Source: a virus
Virus record (IMG/VR): IMGVR_UViG_3300028735_000041
Location: 1-21,113 of that record
DNA: 21,113 nucleotides
Direction: 5' to 3' (one strand)
The notes beneath the pieces were generated by a model. The model did not search any database, had not been told where the DNA came from, and saw only the letters and a list, made by a program, of their open reading frames with translations. A program made the translations under genes and the position numbers. Shown here in pieces: positions 13,888 through 19,869 of the stretch. The first letter of the stretch is position 1. Every line of letters starts with the position of its first letter.

Positions 13888-14451
13888 ATGGCGACTGAAA
13901 CGACAAGTAATCCTTCCGTTGCGGAGAAGGAGGGATCGCAGAGTGTAAGCATTGTTTCATTAATTTACAAGCCGCAGGTAATTGAGCAGAATGCGCCAAG
14001 GATTTTAATGTTTCCTGCGAATGAAGATGCGGCGAGAGCATTAGCATCTGACAAACTGGCATTGAACAACAGCCAGTTACAGCTTGATTCTGTTGTCATG
14101 ATTGAGGGCGTGGTACACATTCCTTATTCACAATGGCAAGCCGCCGCATCGCATCCTCCAACTGCCGCTAAAATTCAGAAATTAGTAGAGCAGGGAGCAT
14201 TAGAAATTATAACGCCAGAGATTGGTGATGTATCTGGGTTAAGCACCGACACTGCGTTGACAATTCACTACACTGAGACAAAGGCGATGAAGCTGATCGC
14301 AAACAGTTTTGATGAAGAGTGGCTGAGGACTTGCATGGCGCATGAAAATGTAGGGATTTCTTCAAAGGGTCGTCCTAATGTTTACAATGCTCTACGCCAA
14401 AGGCTTGACACTGTTATCAAGATGAAATCTGAAAACCGTAAACCTTCTTGA
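13888..14451 (+). CDS. Phage structural-module protein, possibly Mu gp35-like
   Basis: A 187-residue protein. The start at 13888 is favoured over an ATG 15 nt upstream because GAGGA (13875-13879) sits 8 nt before it. The N-terminal 20 residues are Ser/Glu-rich and probably disordered. Residues around 70-110 read VVHIPYSQWQAAASHPPTAAKIQKLVEQGALEI, resembling the I-P-x3-W...HP...G-x-L block I associate with Mu gp35-type proteins. The end contains EEWLRTCMAHENV...VYNALRQRL, a W...E-R/N-x2-V-x2-A-x3-RL pattern also seen in such proteins. The next gene is a connector-like DUF4054 member, which fits the Mu order of gp35 then gp36. The assignment is tentative because the matches are by memory of patterns only. 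Confidence 0.68.
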   Translation: MATETTSNPSVAEKEGSQSVSIVSLIYKPQVIEQNAPRILMFPANEDAARALASDKLALNNSQLQLDSVVMIEGVVHIPYSQWQAAASHPPTAAKIQKLVEQGALEIITPEIGDVSGLSTDTALTIHYTETKAMKLIANSFDEEWLRTCMAHENVGISSKGRPNVYNALRQRLDTVIKMKSENRKPS

Positions 14452-14460
14452 TGAATTGTT

Positions 14461-14811
14461 ATGTCGGTATTGCTTGTACCTGATTTTTTAGCCATTGAAG
14501 GCTATTCAAAGTATAGTAGGGAAGACCCAGCAACAATACAATTCTGGCTGGACAGGTCAGAGCGGTATGTAGCGAAGGATTTATTTGACGATAGCAGGGA
14601 TTGGGAGGAGGCGGTGATGCTATTGACTGCGCATTGCCTAGAGGTAGAACGCCAACAGCAAATTGAAACAGCAGGTCAAGCAAGCGCGATCGCTAGTGGC
14701 AGTTCTACTCGTCCTTCTTTTGGCGATGCCAACTATTTTTCGCAGACGGTGTATGGACGGCGTTATCTGGCACTATTAAGGTCAAATGTAATTGGTTTTG
14801 TTGCTTTATAG
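14461..14811 (+). CDS. DUF4054-type phage connector-like protein
   Basis: A 116-residue protein matching the DUF4054 pattern: an F-x2-Y/S start, D-x-x-I-x2-WLDRSERY, then DWEEAVMLLTAHCLE, a GS-rich turn (IASGSSTRPSF) and a closing YFSQTVYGRRYLALLRSNVIGF. Members are found in phage head-tail connector regions and probably help close the head, playing the part of Mu gp36. It begins 9 nt after the stop of the preceding gene; the ribosome site is weak, so translation may be coupled. It runs convergently towards the gene at 14859-15161, with a weak hairpin in the 47-bp gap. Length is as expected for the family. Confidence 0.8.
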   Translation: MSVLLVPDFLAIEGYSKYSREDPATIQFWLDRSERYVAKDLFDDSRDWEEAVMLLTAHCLEVERQQQIETAGQASAIASGSSTRPSFGDANYFSQTVYGRRYLALLRSNVIGFVAL

Positions 14812-14819
14812 ATGAACTA

Positions 14820-14841
14820 CTCCACCGCATAGGCGATGGAG
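14820..14841. terminator. Weak stem-loop between convergent genes
   Basis: CTCCA (14820-14824) and CGC (14826-14828) pair with GCG (14833-14835) and TGGAG (14837-14841) around a 4-nt loop, with one C-A mismatch. There is no run of T after it, so a terminator role is uncertain. Confidence 0.25.
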
Positions 14842-14858
14842 ATTCTTGGTTCTATATG

Positions 14859-15161
14859 TCAATTTGCGGATTGAAGCAAATTGCCAAGTTTACCACTAGC
14901 GATTAAAAAATTGCGTTGCTCCAGTGTTAAATCATCAAACAACAGCAAGCGATTGTTTGTGTTCCATATCTCCTGCTTCAGTCTTGTTTGCACAATAAAG
15001 TTGTAATAACGCCTTTTTCCAAGAGGCGGCAGAATTTCTAGTACACGCCCTACATCTGCCCTGTATAATGCAATGTCTAACCTCATTTGCTCAACCGCTC
15101 TCGGAAGTTTAACAATTATGCGATCCTGAAAATGATCATAGGATTTAGAATGTTGCGCCAT
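14859..15161 (-). CDS. Hypothetical small phage protein
   Basis: A 100-residue protein of unknown function, basic and helical, with a compact C-terminal part FDDLTLEQRNFLIASGKLGNLL. The frame extends 9 codons further to 15188, but that upstream ATG lies within an extended -10 element (TGTGCTAGAAT). The leader from there to the ATG at 15161 matches the leader of adenine methyltransferase 1, so 15161 is the likely start. There is no Shine-Dalgarno sequence; the leader is U-rich, as for its neighbour. It is the last gene of the minus-strand block and converges with the connector-like gene. The sharing of its promoter and leader with the methyltransferase suggests a common expression class. Confidence 0.66.
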   Translation of the reverse strand: MAQHSKSYDHFQDRIIVKLPRAVEQMRLDIALYRADVGRVLEILPPLGKRRYYNFIVQTRLKQEIWNTNNRLLLFDDLTLEQRNFLIASGKLGNLLQSAN

Positions 15162-15186
15162 ATTAACAACAAAAAACTGCTCTACC

Positions 15187-15197
15187 ATTCTAGCACA
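15187..15197 (-). promoter_or_regulatory. Extended -10 promoter TGTGCTAGAAT overlapping a stop codon
   Basis: The minus strand reads TGTGCTAGAAT. Its TGC-TAG is also the last codon and stop of adenine methyltransferase 1 (stop at 15190-15192). The predicted transcript would begin near 15180 with a leader of about 20 nt, nearly all of it the U-rich segment GUUUUUUGUUGUU. Confidence 0.55.
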
Positions 15198-16245
15198 TAT
15201 TGGCAGTGGATAATAAATCTAACTGTTGCACAGCTATAGGTTGTAGGCAATGTGGGCTAAACCAGACTACCTCCCGTTCTTTGTTGACCCGCCCTCGCTT
15301 TTGTCCTTGATTACCAAACCCACCATTGGCAGACCAATAATAAGGTGTCCAACCCAAAGACTCCAATTCGTCGTAGTAGCCTGTATAACCGCATAAGGCG
15401 ATGCGGAAACGGTCATCCTTGCCTGTTTCCTTGCACCAATTTAAGACCTCAACATAAATGCTAGTGTTATCGTGAGCATAGACCGAATCCCGATCGCCAC
15501 CGTAAGGCGGATCAAGGAACACACCTACAGGAATGCCAGAGTGGATAGTACAGCAAGGAGTTAGGCATCGCTTCCAATCGCCGCAGACAATCTTGCAGAC
15601 ATTGCCTCTTAACCTACTGCTCAATTTGTCAAAATATATAGCTAAATCTGTGTTAACGCCTAAAATTCCCTTGGTCTGGCTTCCTATTTGTGGTCTTTGT
15701 TTATCAACACCTAAAACACCCTTAGTATGCCGTCCTATTATAGGCATCTGTCTGCTGACACCCACATCATTTTTGTTGCTTTTCTTTGTTAGCTTACCAT
15801 TCTGCATAATCCATCCTCCTTGACCTCTACACCATCCACTACCTATCCAGTTGTTAATCCCCCATACCCACCAGCCCGCAATTTTGGCAGAATAGTATTC
15901 AGGGTCAGACTCTAACCTCTGGACTAATCCCTCTTTCTGATTTACTAGCCAGATATGTCTAGCTGTTAAATCTACTTCGGTAATATGCCAATCTGCATAA
16001 TGCGCTACAGCAGAAGGATCATGGCAAACAGCTCTTAGAAAATTGACAATCATGCCATCAATATCGTTTAGCAATTCCCATCGCCTTTTCCCTTCTATAA
16101 AATGTTCTGACGGTCTAAGCCAAAACACTGCTCCACCGCCAAAAAACGGCTCTACATAAGCCTTAACATTGCCCAGTCGCTCCCAGACTACGGAAGCAAT
16201 GCTACGCTTGCCGCCAAAATAAATATAAGGAAGAGGATCAATCAT
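15190..16245 (-). CDS. DNA adenine N6-methyltransferase, D12 class, copy 1
   Basis: A 351-residue Dam-like enzyme that would transfer methyl groups to adenine N6 in a short DNA site. The SAM-binding block is PYIYFGGKRS (7-16), motif I is VEPFFGGGAVFW (31-42), and the catalytic motif is DPPY (245-248). The WWVWGINNW and WIMQNG segments lie in the recognition region. Residues 161-194 are two 17-residue repeats (xx-MPIIGRHTKGVLGVDK type), against four in copy 2. Outside the repeats the two proteins are nearly identical, so they are recent paralogues in direct orientation. The gene has its own TGTGCTAGTAT promoter and a U-rich leader without a Shine-Dalgarno site. It could protect phage DNA from restriction, and it may recognise GATC, but specificity is not deducible here. 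Confidence 0.93.
   Translation of the reverse strand: MIDPLPYIYFGGKRSIASVVWERLGNVKAYVEPFFGGGAVFWLRPSEHFIEGKRRWELLNDIDGMIVNFLRAVCHDPSAVAHYADWHITEVDLTARHIWLVNQKEGLVQRLESDPEYYSAKIAGWWVWGINNWIGSGWCRGQGGWIMQNGKLTKKSNKNDVGVSRQMPIIGRHTKGVLGVDKQRPQIGSQTKGILGVNTDLAIYFDKLSSRLRGNVCKIVCGDWKRCLTPCCTIHSGIPVGVFLDPPYGGDRDSVYAHDNTSIYVEVLNWCKETGKDDRFRIALCGYTGYYDELESLGWTPYYWSANGGFGNQGQKRGRVNKEREVVWFSPHCLQPIAVQQLDLLSTANMC
15664..15765 (-). repeat. Two 51-bp repeats (17 residues each) in methyltransferase copy 1
   Basis: It encodes residues 161-177 and 178-194, each with P at position 8 and ending HT/QT-x-G-V/I followed by LGV. The same position in copy 2 holds four units. Confidence 0.85.
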
Positions 16246-16272
16246 CTATCAACAACAAAAAACTTCCCTAAT

Positions 16273-16283
16273 ATACTAGCACA
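16273..16283 (-). promoter_or_regulatory. Extended -10 promoter TGTGCTAGTAT with U-rich leader
   Basis: The minus strand reads TGTGCTAGTAT, 8 bp past the stop of the phosphoesterase gene at 16291. It is followed by a leader whose 14-nt core (AGTTTTTTGTTGTT, 16251-16264) is identical to that of the 14859-15161 gene. The ATG of the methyltransferase follows at 16245. Confidence 0.58.
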
Positions 16284-16290
16284 CAATAAA

Positions 16291-17469
16291 CTAGCGAATA
16301 GATTCAAGATATTTTAGACCGGTAGGGACATCCCAGAAGACCAAAATGCGATCGCACACTGGAGTATATGGATTGATAACAGTAAGGCAAGCAGAGCCGT
16401 GTCGATGCTCATAGAATCCTTTTTCTTCAGCAAAATCATCCATTCTTTTATAGCCTCGTACACGGATCGCCCAGCGTGGCTTACCATCTTCTGTTTCAAT
16501 GTGCATCATGCCCCATTGATGCGTATGTCCTGATATATGCAAATCCGCCCAGCGATCGCCAAAAATATGCGCTTTTAATGCGCCATGAGTGCTATGGTAC
16601 ATAGAACGACCCTTATGGTCATGTCTAGCGCAAATGTTTACTATAGCACCATTATCAAATCTGAGGGACAGCCTGCATTCATGACCAACAGTTGCCCACA
16701 CTCTAGTTTGGCGCAGGAGCAGTTTAAGGATATAAGAGCCTTGATTCCATGAATCGTGATTACCGATTACAAAATACGCCCACTCCATACTTTTACACAG
16801 CCATTCCGCCAGAGCGATCGCATCATCAAGAGTGCTAGATTGTTTAGCATATAGTTTTTCCAGTCGTCCGACCCAATTATTAGTAGTATCGCCAATATTG
16901 CCAGCATAAACACCCTTTGCGCGGCTACACAAAGTAATATGCTTCCTAAGCAAGGGCAAATCGCATCCATCATCGTCGAGGTGCGGGTCGCCCAAATGCA
17001 AAATGGCGACAGGTTTTGCACCTGCCGCCACTGTCTTGACTTTATTATCTTGAAATTGCTTTAACTTCCTTTGGTAAACTAAGCATCGGTGGTCTAAAAG
17101 TTCATCAAGAGAATAGTATGTGCCACCTGTATTTTCCCTGCGCTCACCATTTGGATCATAGTTGCTATAATTGTTGCTATAATTTTCGGCGATCATGATA
17201 CCAGAGGAGGCATTTTCCACCTTCCTTAACTTGTCATCAATTTCAGGCTTAGTATTTTGCGCCATTTTTCGTACTGCACATGAATCGTTGCTATGCTCTA
17301 TACCTGATTGATCTGATCGTTTTTTGCGTGAAATGTCATCATATATTTTAATAAACTCCTTGTTGCGACGAATCACCTCTCCACTCATATTGCAAAATGA
17401 TGCAAGTCTTTTTGCCGTCCGCCTTCGGCTACTTTCCCAGCATTGTTCTATCTGCTCATAGGTAAACAT
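16291..17469 (-). CDS. Calcineurin-like metallophosphoesterase
   Basis: A 392-residue protein with a C-terminal metallophosphoesterase domain that hydrolyses phosphate esters at a two-metal centre. The ordered motifs are LHLGDPHLDDDG (D161, H163), GNIGDTTNNW (D194), VIGNHDSW (N237, H238, D239), ARHDHKG (H283), and SGHTHQWG (H315, H317). All expected metal ligands are present. The N-terminal 45 residues (YEQIEQCWESSRRRTAKRLASFCNMS) could form a helix-turn-helix DNA-binding unit. Residues 50-120 look like a variable, low-complexity linker. Relatives occur in phages, often near packaging or replication genes, with uncertain substrates. The gene sits between the two methyltransferase copies and would be lost if they recombined. 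An AT-rich, TATAGT-containing stretch upstream (about 17500) may be its promoter. Confidence 0.88.
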   Translation of the reverse strand: MFTYEQIEQCWESSRRRTAKRLASFCNMSGEVIRRNKEFIKIYDDISRKKRSDQSGIEHSNDSCAVRKMAQNTKPEIDDKLRKVENASSGIMIAENYSNNYSNYDPNGERRENTGGTYYSLDELLDHRCLVYQRKLKQFQDNKVKTVAAGAKPVAILHLGDPHLDDDGCDLPLLRKHITLCSRAKGVYAGNIGDTTNNWVGRLEKLYAKQSSTLDDAIALAEWLCKSMEWAYFVIGNHDSWNQGSYILKLLLRQTRVWATVGHECRLSLRFDNGAIVNICARHDHKGRSMYHSTHGALKAHIFGDRWADLHISGHTHQWGMMHIETEDGKPRWAIRVRGYKRMDDFAEEKGFYEHRHGSACLTVINPYTPVCDRILVFWDVPTGLKYLESIR

Positions 17470-17540
17470 TGAAAAGCATTAAGAAATACTTGACACAAGT
17501 TAATACTATATGCAATCTTGATCATTCGTCAATTCTTTTC

Positions 17541-18692
17541 CTAATCTACTGATAACAAATCTAACTGTTGCATGGAGACAGGTTGTAGGCAATGCGGGCT
17601 AAACCAGACTACCTCCCGTTCTTTGTTGACTCGTCCTCGCTTTTGTCCTTGATTACCATAACCACCGCTGGTAGACCAATAATAAGGTGTCCAACCCAAA
17701 GACTCCAATTCGTCGTAGTAGCCTGTATAACCGCATAAGGCGATGCGAAACTGGTCATCCTTGCCTTTTTCCTTGCACCAATTTAAGACCTCAAAACAGA
17801 CGCTTGTGTCGTCATGTGCGTACACATCCTTACGGCGATCGCCACCGTAAGGCGGATCAAGGAACACACCTACAGGAATGCCAGAGTGGATAGTACAGCA
17901 AGGAGTTAGGCATCGCTTCCAATCGCCGCAGACAATCTTGCAGACATTGCCTCTTAACCTACTGCTCAATTTGTCAAAATATACGGCTAAATCTGTACTA
18001 ACGCCTAACATTCCTTGGGTATGGCTTCCTGCGTGTGGTATTTGTTTATTTATGCCTAATATTCCACTGGTTTTTGCTGCTATTGTTGGAATTTTTTTAT
18101 CAACACCTAAAATACCCCTAGTATGGCTTCCTATTTGTGGTCTTTTTTTATCAACACCTAAAACACTATTAGTATGGCTTTCCATTACAGGCATCTGCAA
18201 AGCAATACCCAAATCATTTTTGTTGCTTTTCTTTGTTAGCTTACCATTCTGCATAATCCATCCTCCTTGACCACTACACCATCCATTACCAATCCAGTTG
18301 TTAATCCCCCATACCCACCAACCCGCAATTTTGGCAGAATAGTATTCAGGGTCAGACTCTAATTTTTGCACTAATCCCTCTTTCTGATTTACCAACCATA
18401 TATGCCTTGCTGTTAAATCTACTTCGGTAATATGCCAATCTGCATAATGCGCTACAGCAGAAGGATCATGATAAACAGCTCTTAGAAAATTAACAATCAT
18501 GCCGTCAATATCATTCAGCAATTCCCATCGCCTTTCCCCTTCTATAAAATGTTCTGACGGTCTAAGCCAAAACACTGCTCCACCGCCAAAAAACGGCTCT
18601 ACATAAGCCTTAACATTGCCCAGTCGCTCCCAGACTACGGAAGCAATGCTACGCTTGCCGCCAAAATAAATATAAGGAAGAGGATCAATCAT
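17541..18692 (-). CDS. DNA adenine N6-methyltransferase, D12 class, copy 2
   Basis: A 383-residue paralogue of the enzyme at 15190-16245, with the same PYIYFGGKRS, VEPFFGGGAVFW and DPPY (279-282) motifs. The frame begins 2 codons earlier, but AAGGA lies 6 nt before the ATG at 18692, which also aligns with the start of copy 1, so I use that. The key difference is the recognition region: residues 161-228 hold four 17-residue repeats, whereas copy 1 has two, accounting for the size difference. Copy 2 overlaps the end of the gpF-like gene by 8 nt and has a good ribosome site, whereas copy 1 has its own promoter and no such site, so the two copies are expressed differently. Different repeat numbers might alter target recognition, which is an inference. 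Confidence 0.93.
   Translation of the reverse strand: MIDPLPYIYFGGKRSIASVVWERLGNVKAYVEPFFGGGAVFWLRPSEHFIEGERRWELLNDIDGMIVNFLRAVYHDPSAVAHYADWHITEVDLTARHIWLVNQKEGLVQKLESDPEYYSAKIAGWWVWGINNWIGNGWCSGQGGWIMQNGKLTKKSNKNDLGIALQMPVMESHTNSVLGVDKKRPQIGSHTRGILGVDKKIPTIAAKTSGILGINKQIPHAGSHTQGMLGVSTDLAVYFDKLSSRLRGNVCKIVCGDWKRCLTPCCTIHSGIPVGVFLDPPYGGDRRKDVYAHDDTSVCFEVLNWCKEKGKDDQFRIALCGYTGYYDELESLGWTPYYWSTSGGYGNQGQKRGRVNKEREVVWFSPHCLQPVSMQQLDLLSVD
18009..18212 (-). repeat. Four 51-bp repeats (17 residues each) in methyltransferase copy 2
   Basis: Units encode residues 161-177, 178-194, 195-211 and 212-228. The consensus is LG-V/I-D/N-K-K/Q-x-P-x-x-G-SHT-x-G-I. They are diverged from one another, so the array is not a very recent slippage product. 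Confidence 0.88.
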
Positions 18693-19392
18693 CTGCATTC
18701 CTTTCCCTAATCCTTTGCTCTACCTGCTCTCTTAAACTAGGAGATAATTTTGGCAGTGCTTCACGCATTAGCTCTTTAGCATCTATAGGCGATCGCCGAA
18801 ACTGCCTGTCCCATATCGTATCGGGATTTGGCGGATTGGTAATTATTTCAATATTTTGTTTTTTAGCGCGTTCTTTTCTTAATGCAAATACAGTACAGCG
18901 ACAGCCAAAACCGCATGGTGGCAAGCCGTACTTCCAGAAGGTATGGTCTGCTGGTATAGCCTTATTGTGCAATTGCTTATGCAATATTCTAAAGTTTGGC
19001 GAATCTCTGTGCCGCCATACCAGTACCCAATCGCTTTTGTTGTCGCCGATTAGCCTGTCAATCTCCTTTTGTCTGCCGTAGCGGTACGCCTGAGAAATAT
19101 TAGTTTGGTAGATTATTCTTCTGCGATTGCCATTAGCAGACCAGCCCATTCGTTCTACTAAACGGTCAAATTGTTTGTTGAAAGTGCCCAAATTGCCGCC
19201 TCTTTGCAGGCTATCAGTCAACAAAAATTTGATGGCATCTAGTATTTCGGCACTATTTAGATTGGCGACTGTAAACGCCCAATCGTGAAAGTAATTCGTT
19301 AAGCTCCTTAGCTCTTCCGCTGGTATTGACACCTTGTTCGCTAAATACTTTAACGCCCGCTTTGGTGGCAGACGCAACCATGATTCAACCAT
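18685..19392 (-). CDS. Phage head morphogenesis protein, Mu gpF-like
   Basis: A 235-residue member of the Mu gpF / SPP1 gp7-type head morphogenesis family, a minor head protein that works with the portal in early capsid assembly. The N-terminal LPPKRALKYLANKVSIPAEELRS followed by HDWAFTVANLNSAEIL is the usual front of Mu-type members. The core has RIIYQTNISQAYRYGRQ (92-108), WRHRDSPNFRILHKQLH (126-142) and FWKYGLPPCGFGCRCTV (152-168), with Cys160, Cys164 and Cys166. The TTG at 19398 is possible, but the ATG at 19392 with GGAG 9 nt upstream is preferred. It lies after a zinc-ribbon gene and overlaps the adenine methyltransferase. The portal gene that normally precedes it is absent from the window. 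Confidence 0.87.
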   Translation of the reverse strand: MVESWLRLPPKRALKYLANKVSIPAEELRSLTNYFHDWAFTVANLNSAEILDAIKFLLTDSLQRGGNLGTFNKQFDRLVERMGWSANGNRRRIIYQTNISQAYRYGRQKEIDRLIGDNKSDWVLVWRHRDSPNFRILHKQLHNKAIPADHTFWKYGLPPCGFGCRCTVFALRKERAKKQNIEIITNPPNPDTIWDRQFRRSPIDAKELMREALPKLSPSLREQVEQRIRERNADD

Positions 19393-19413
19393 CAACAACT
19401 ACTCCGCTACTTG

Positions 19414-19662
19414 CTACACTGCTTCATGCACTGCTTCATGCACTGCTTCATGCAATTGCACATCATCTCTGCGCGGTCTGCCAGCCCTCCTGCCACTAGC
19501 ACACCATGTCTTGTTGCATATAATGCACCGAAACCGTTGCGTCTGTGCTAGTGTCTTCCCAGTTAAGCGAAATCTTACTGAATGACATCTTGGGCATTCC
19601 ATATACCTTCCATTTAATACCTCTGCTAACTTCTGACGACGCTTTTTAACTTGATCTTCCAT
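19414..19662 (-). CDS. Small zinc-ribbon protein
   Basis: An 82-residue protein with a single zinc ribbon: C23-P-x-C26 and C46-x2-C49, separated by 19 residues with RFRLTGKT and QRFRC. It is followed by ASGRRAGRPRR, an AT-hook-like GRP. This layout is shared by the small zinc-ribbon DNA-binding proteins of IS1-type transposons (InsA) and by many phage regulators, but no transposase catalytic domain follows, so a regulator is more likely. The start is the ATG at 19660-19662 with AAGGA 5 nt upstream; the frame extends further but the extension lacks support. The C-terminus is three copies of HEAV from a 12-bp repeat. Its stop is 21 bp before the gpF-like start. Confidence 0.72.
   Translation of the reverse strand: MEDQVKKRRQKLAEVLNGRYMECPRCHSVRFRLTGKTLAQTQRFRCIICNKTWCASGRRAGRPRRDDVQLHEAVHEAVHEAV
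19417..19452 (-). repeat. 12-bp repeat, three copies, at the end of the zinc-ribbon gene
   Basis: Three exact copies of CATGAAGCAGTG on the minus strand encode HEAV-HEAV-HEAV and run directly into the stop codon. In-frame units of 12 bp would let the tail vary in length without disturbing the stop. Confidence 0.85.
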
Positions 19663-19869
19663 GATCGTCCTTTTTTCACTACTGCACTCATAAGATAACA
19701 CACAAAAGGATAGTTTGGTAGTCCTCAAGCAACTTTAGTTCTTGCATTCAGCGCGTGCAAATTCCGATCTTAGATTAGTGAAGTTGCAGGATTTAATGGA
19801 AGAGCAAGCTATCGTAGCTCTGCGGCAAATGTGATACAATACCTAATATCCTAAAACAATAGCCTAATT
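19663..19869. other. 207-bp divergent gap upstream of two genes
   Basis: It separates the zinc-ribbon gene (minus) from the gene at 19870 (plus). The minus-strand frame stays open to 19728, but the start at 19662 is better supported. The plus strand carries TGTGATACAAT at 19830-19840. I see no convincing minus-strand promoter. Confidence 0.6.
19830..19840 (+). promoter_or_regulatory. Extended -10 promoter TGTGATACAAT
   Basis: TGTGATACAAT has the TGn extension and a TACAAT hexamer, 29 nt before the ATG at 19870. No convincing -35 is visible. It fits the TGTGNTANNNT class found at five other places in the window, here on the plus strand. Confidence 0.55.

Noticed and set aside
15162-15188. Upstream ATG of the small 14859 gene
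   Set aside because: It falls within the extended -10 element, so it would not be in the transcript; the conserved leader points to the ATG at 15161.
15664-18212. Repeat differences as an assembly error
   Set aside because: The repeat units are mutually diverged, all keep the 17-residue register, and the flanks have accumulated separate substitutions, so true biological variation is more likely.
19414-19662. Insertion sequence of the IS1 type
   Set aside because: The zinc ribbon resembles InsA, but no transposase frame, terminal inverted repeats or target duplication are visible.
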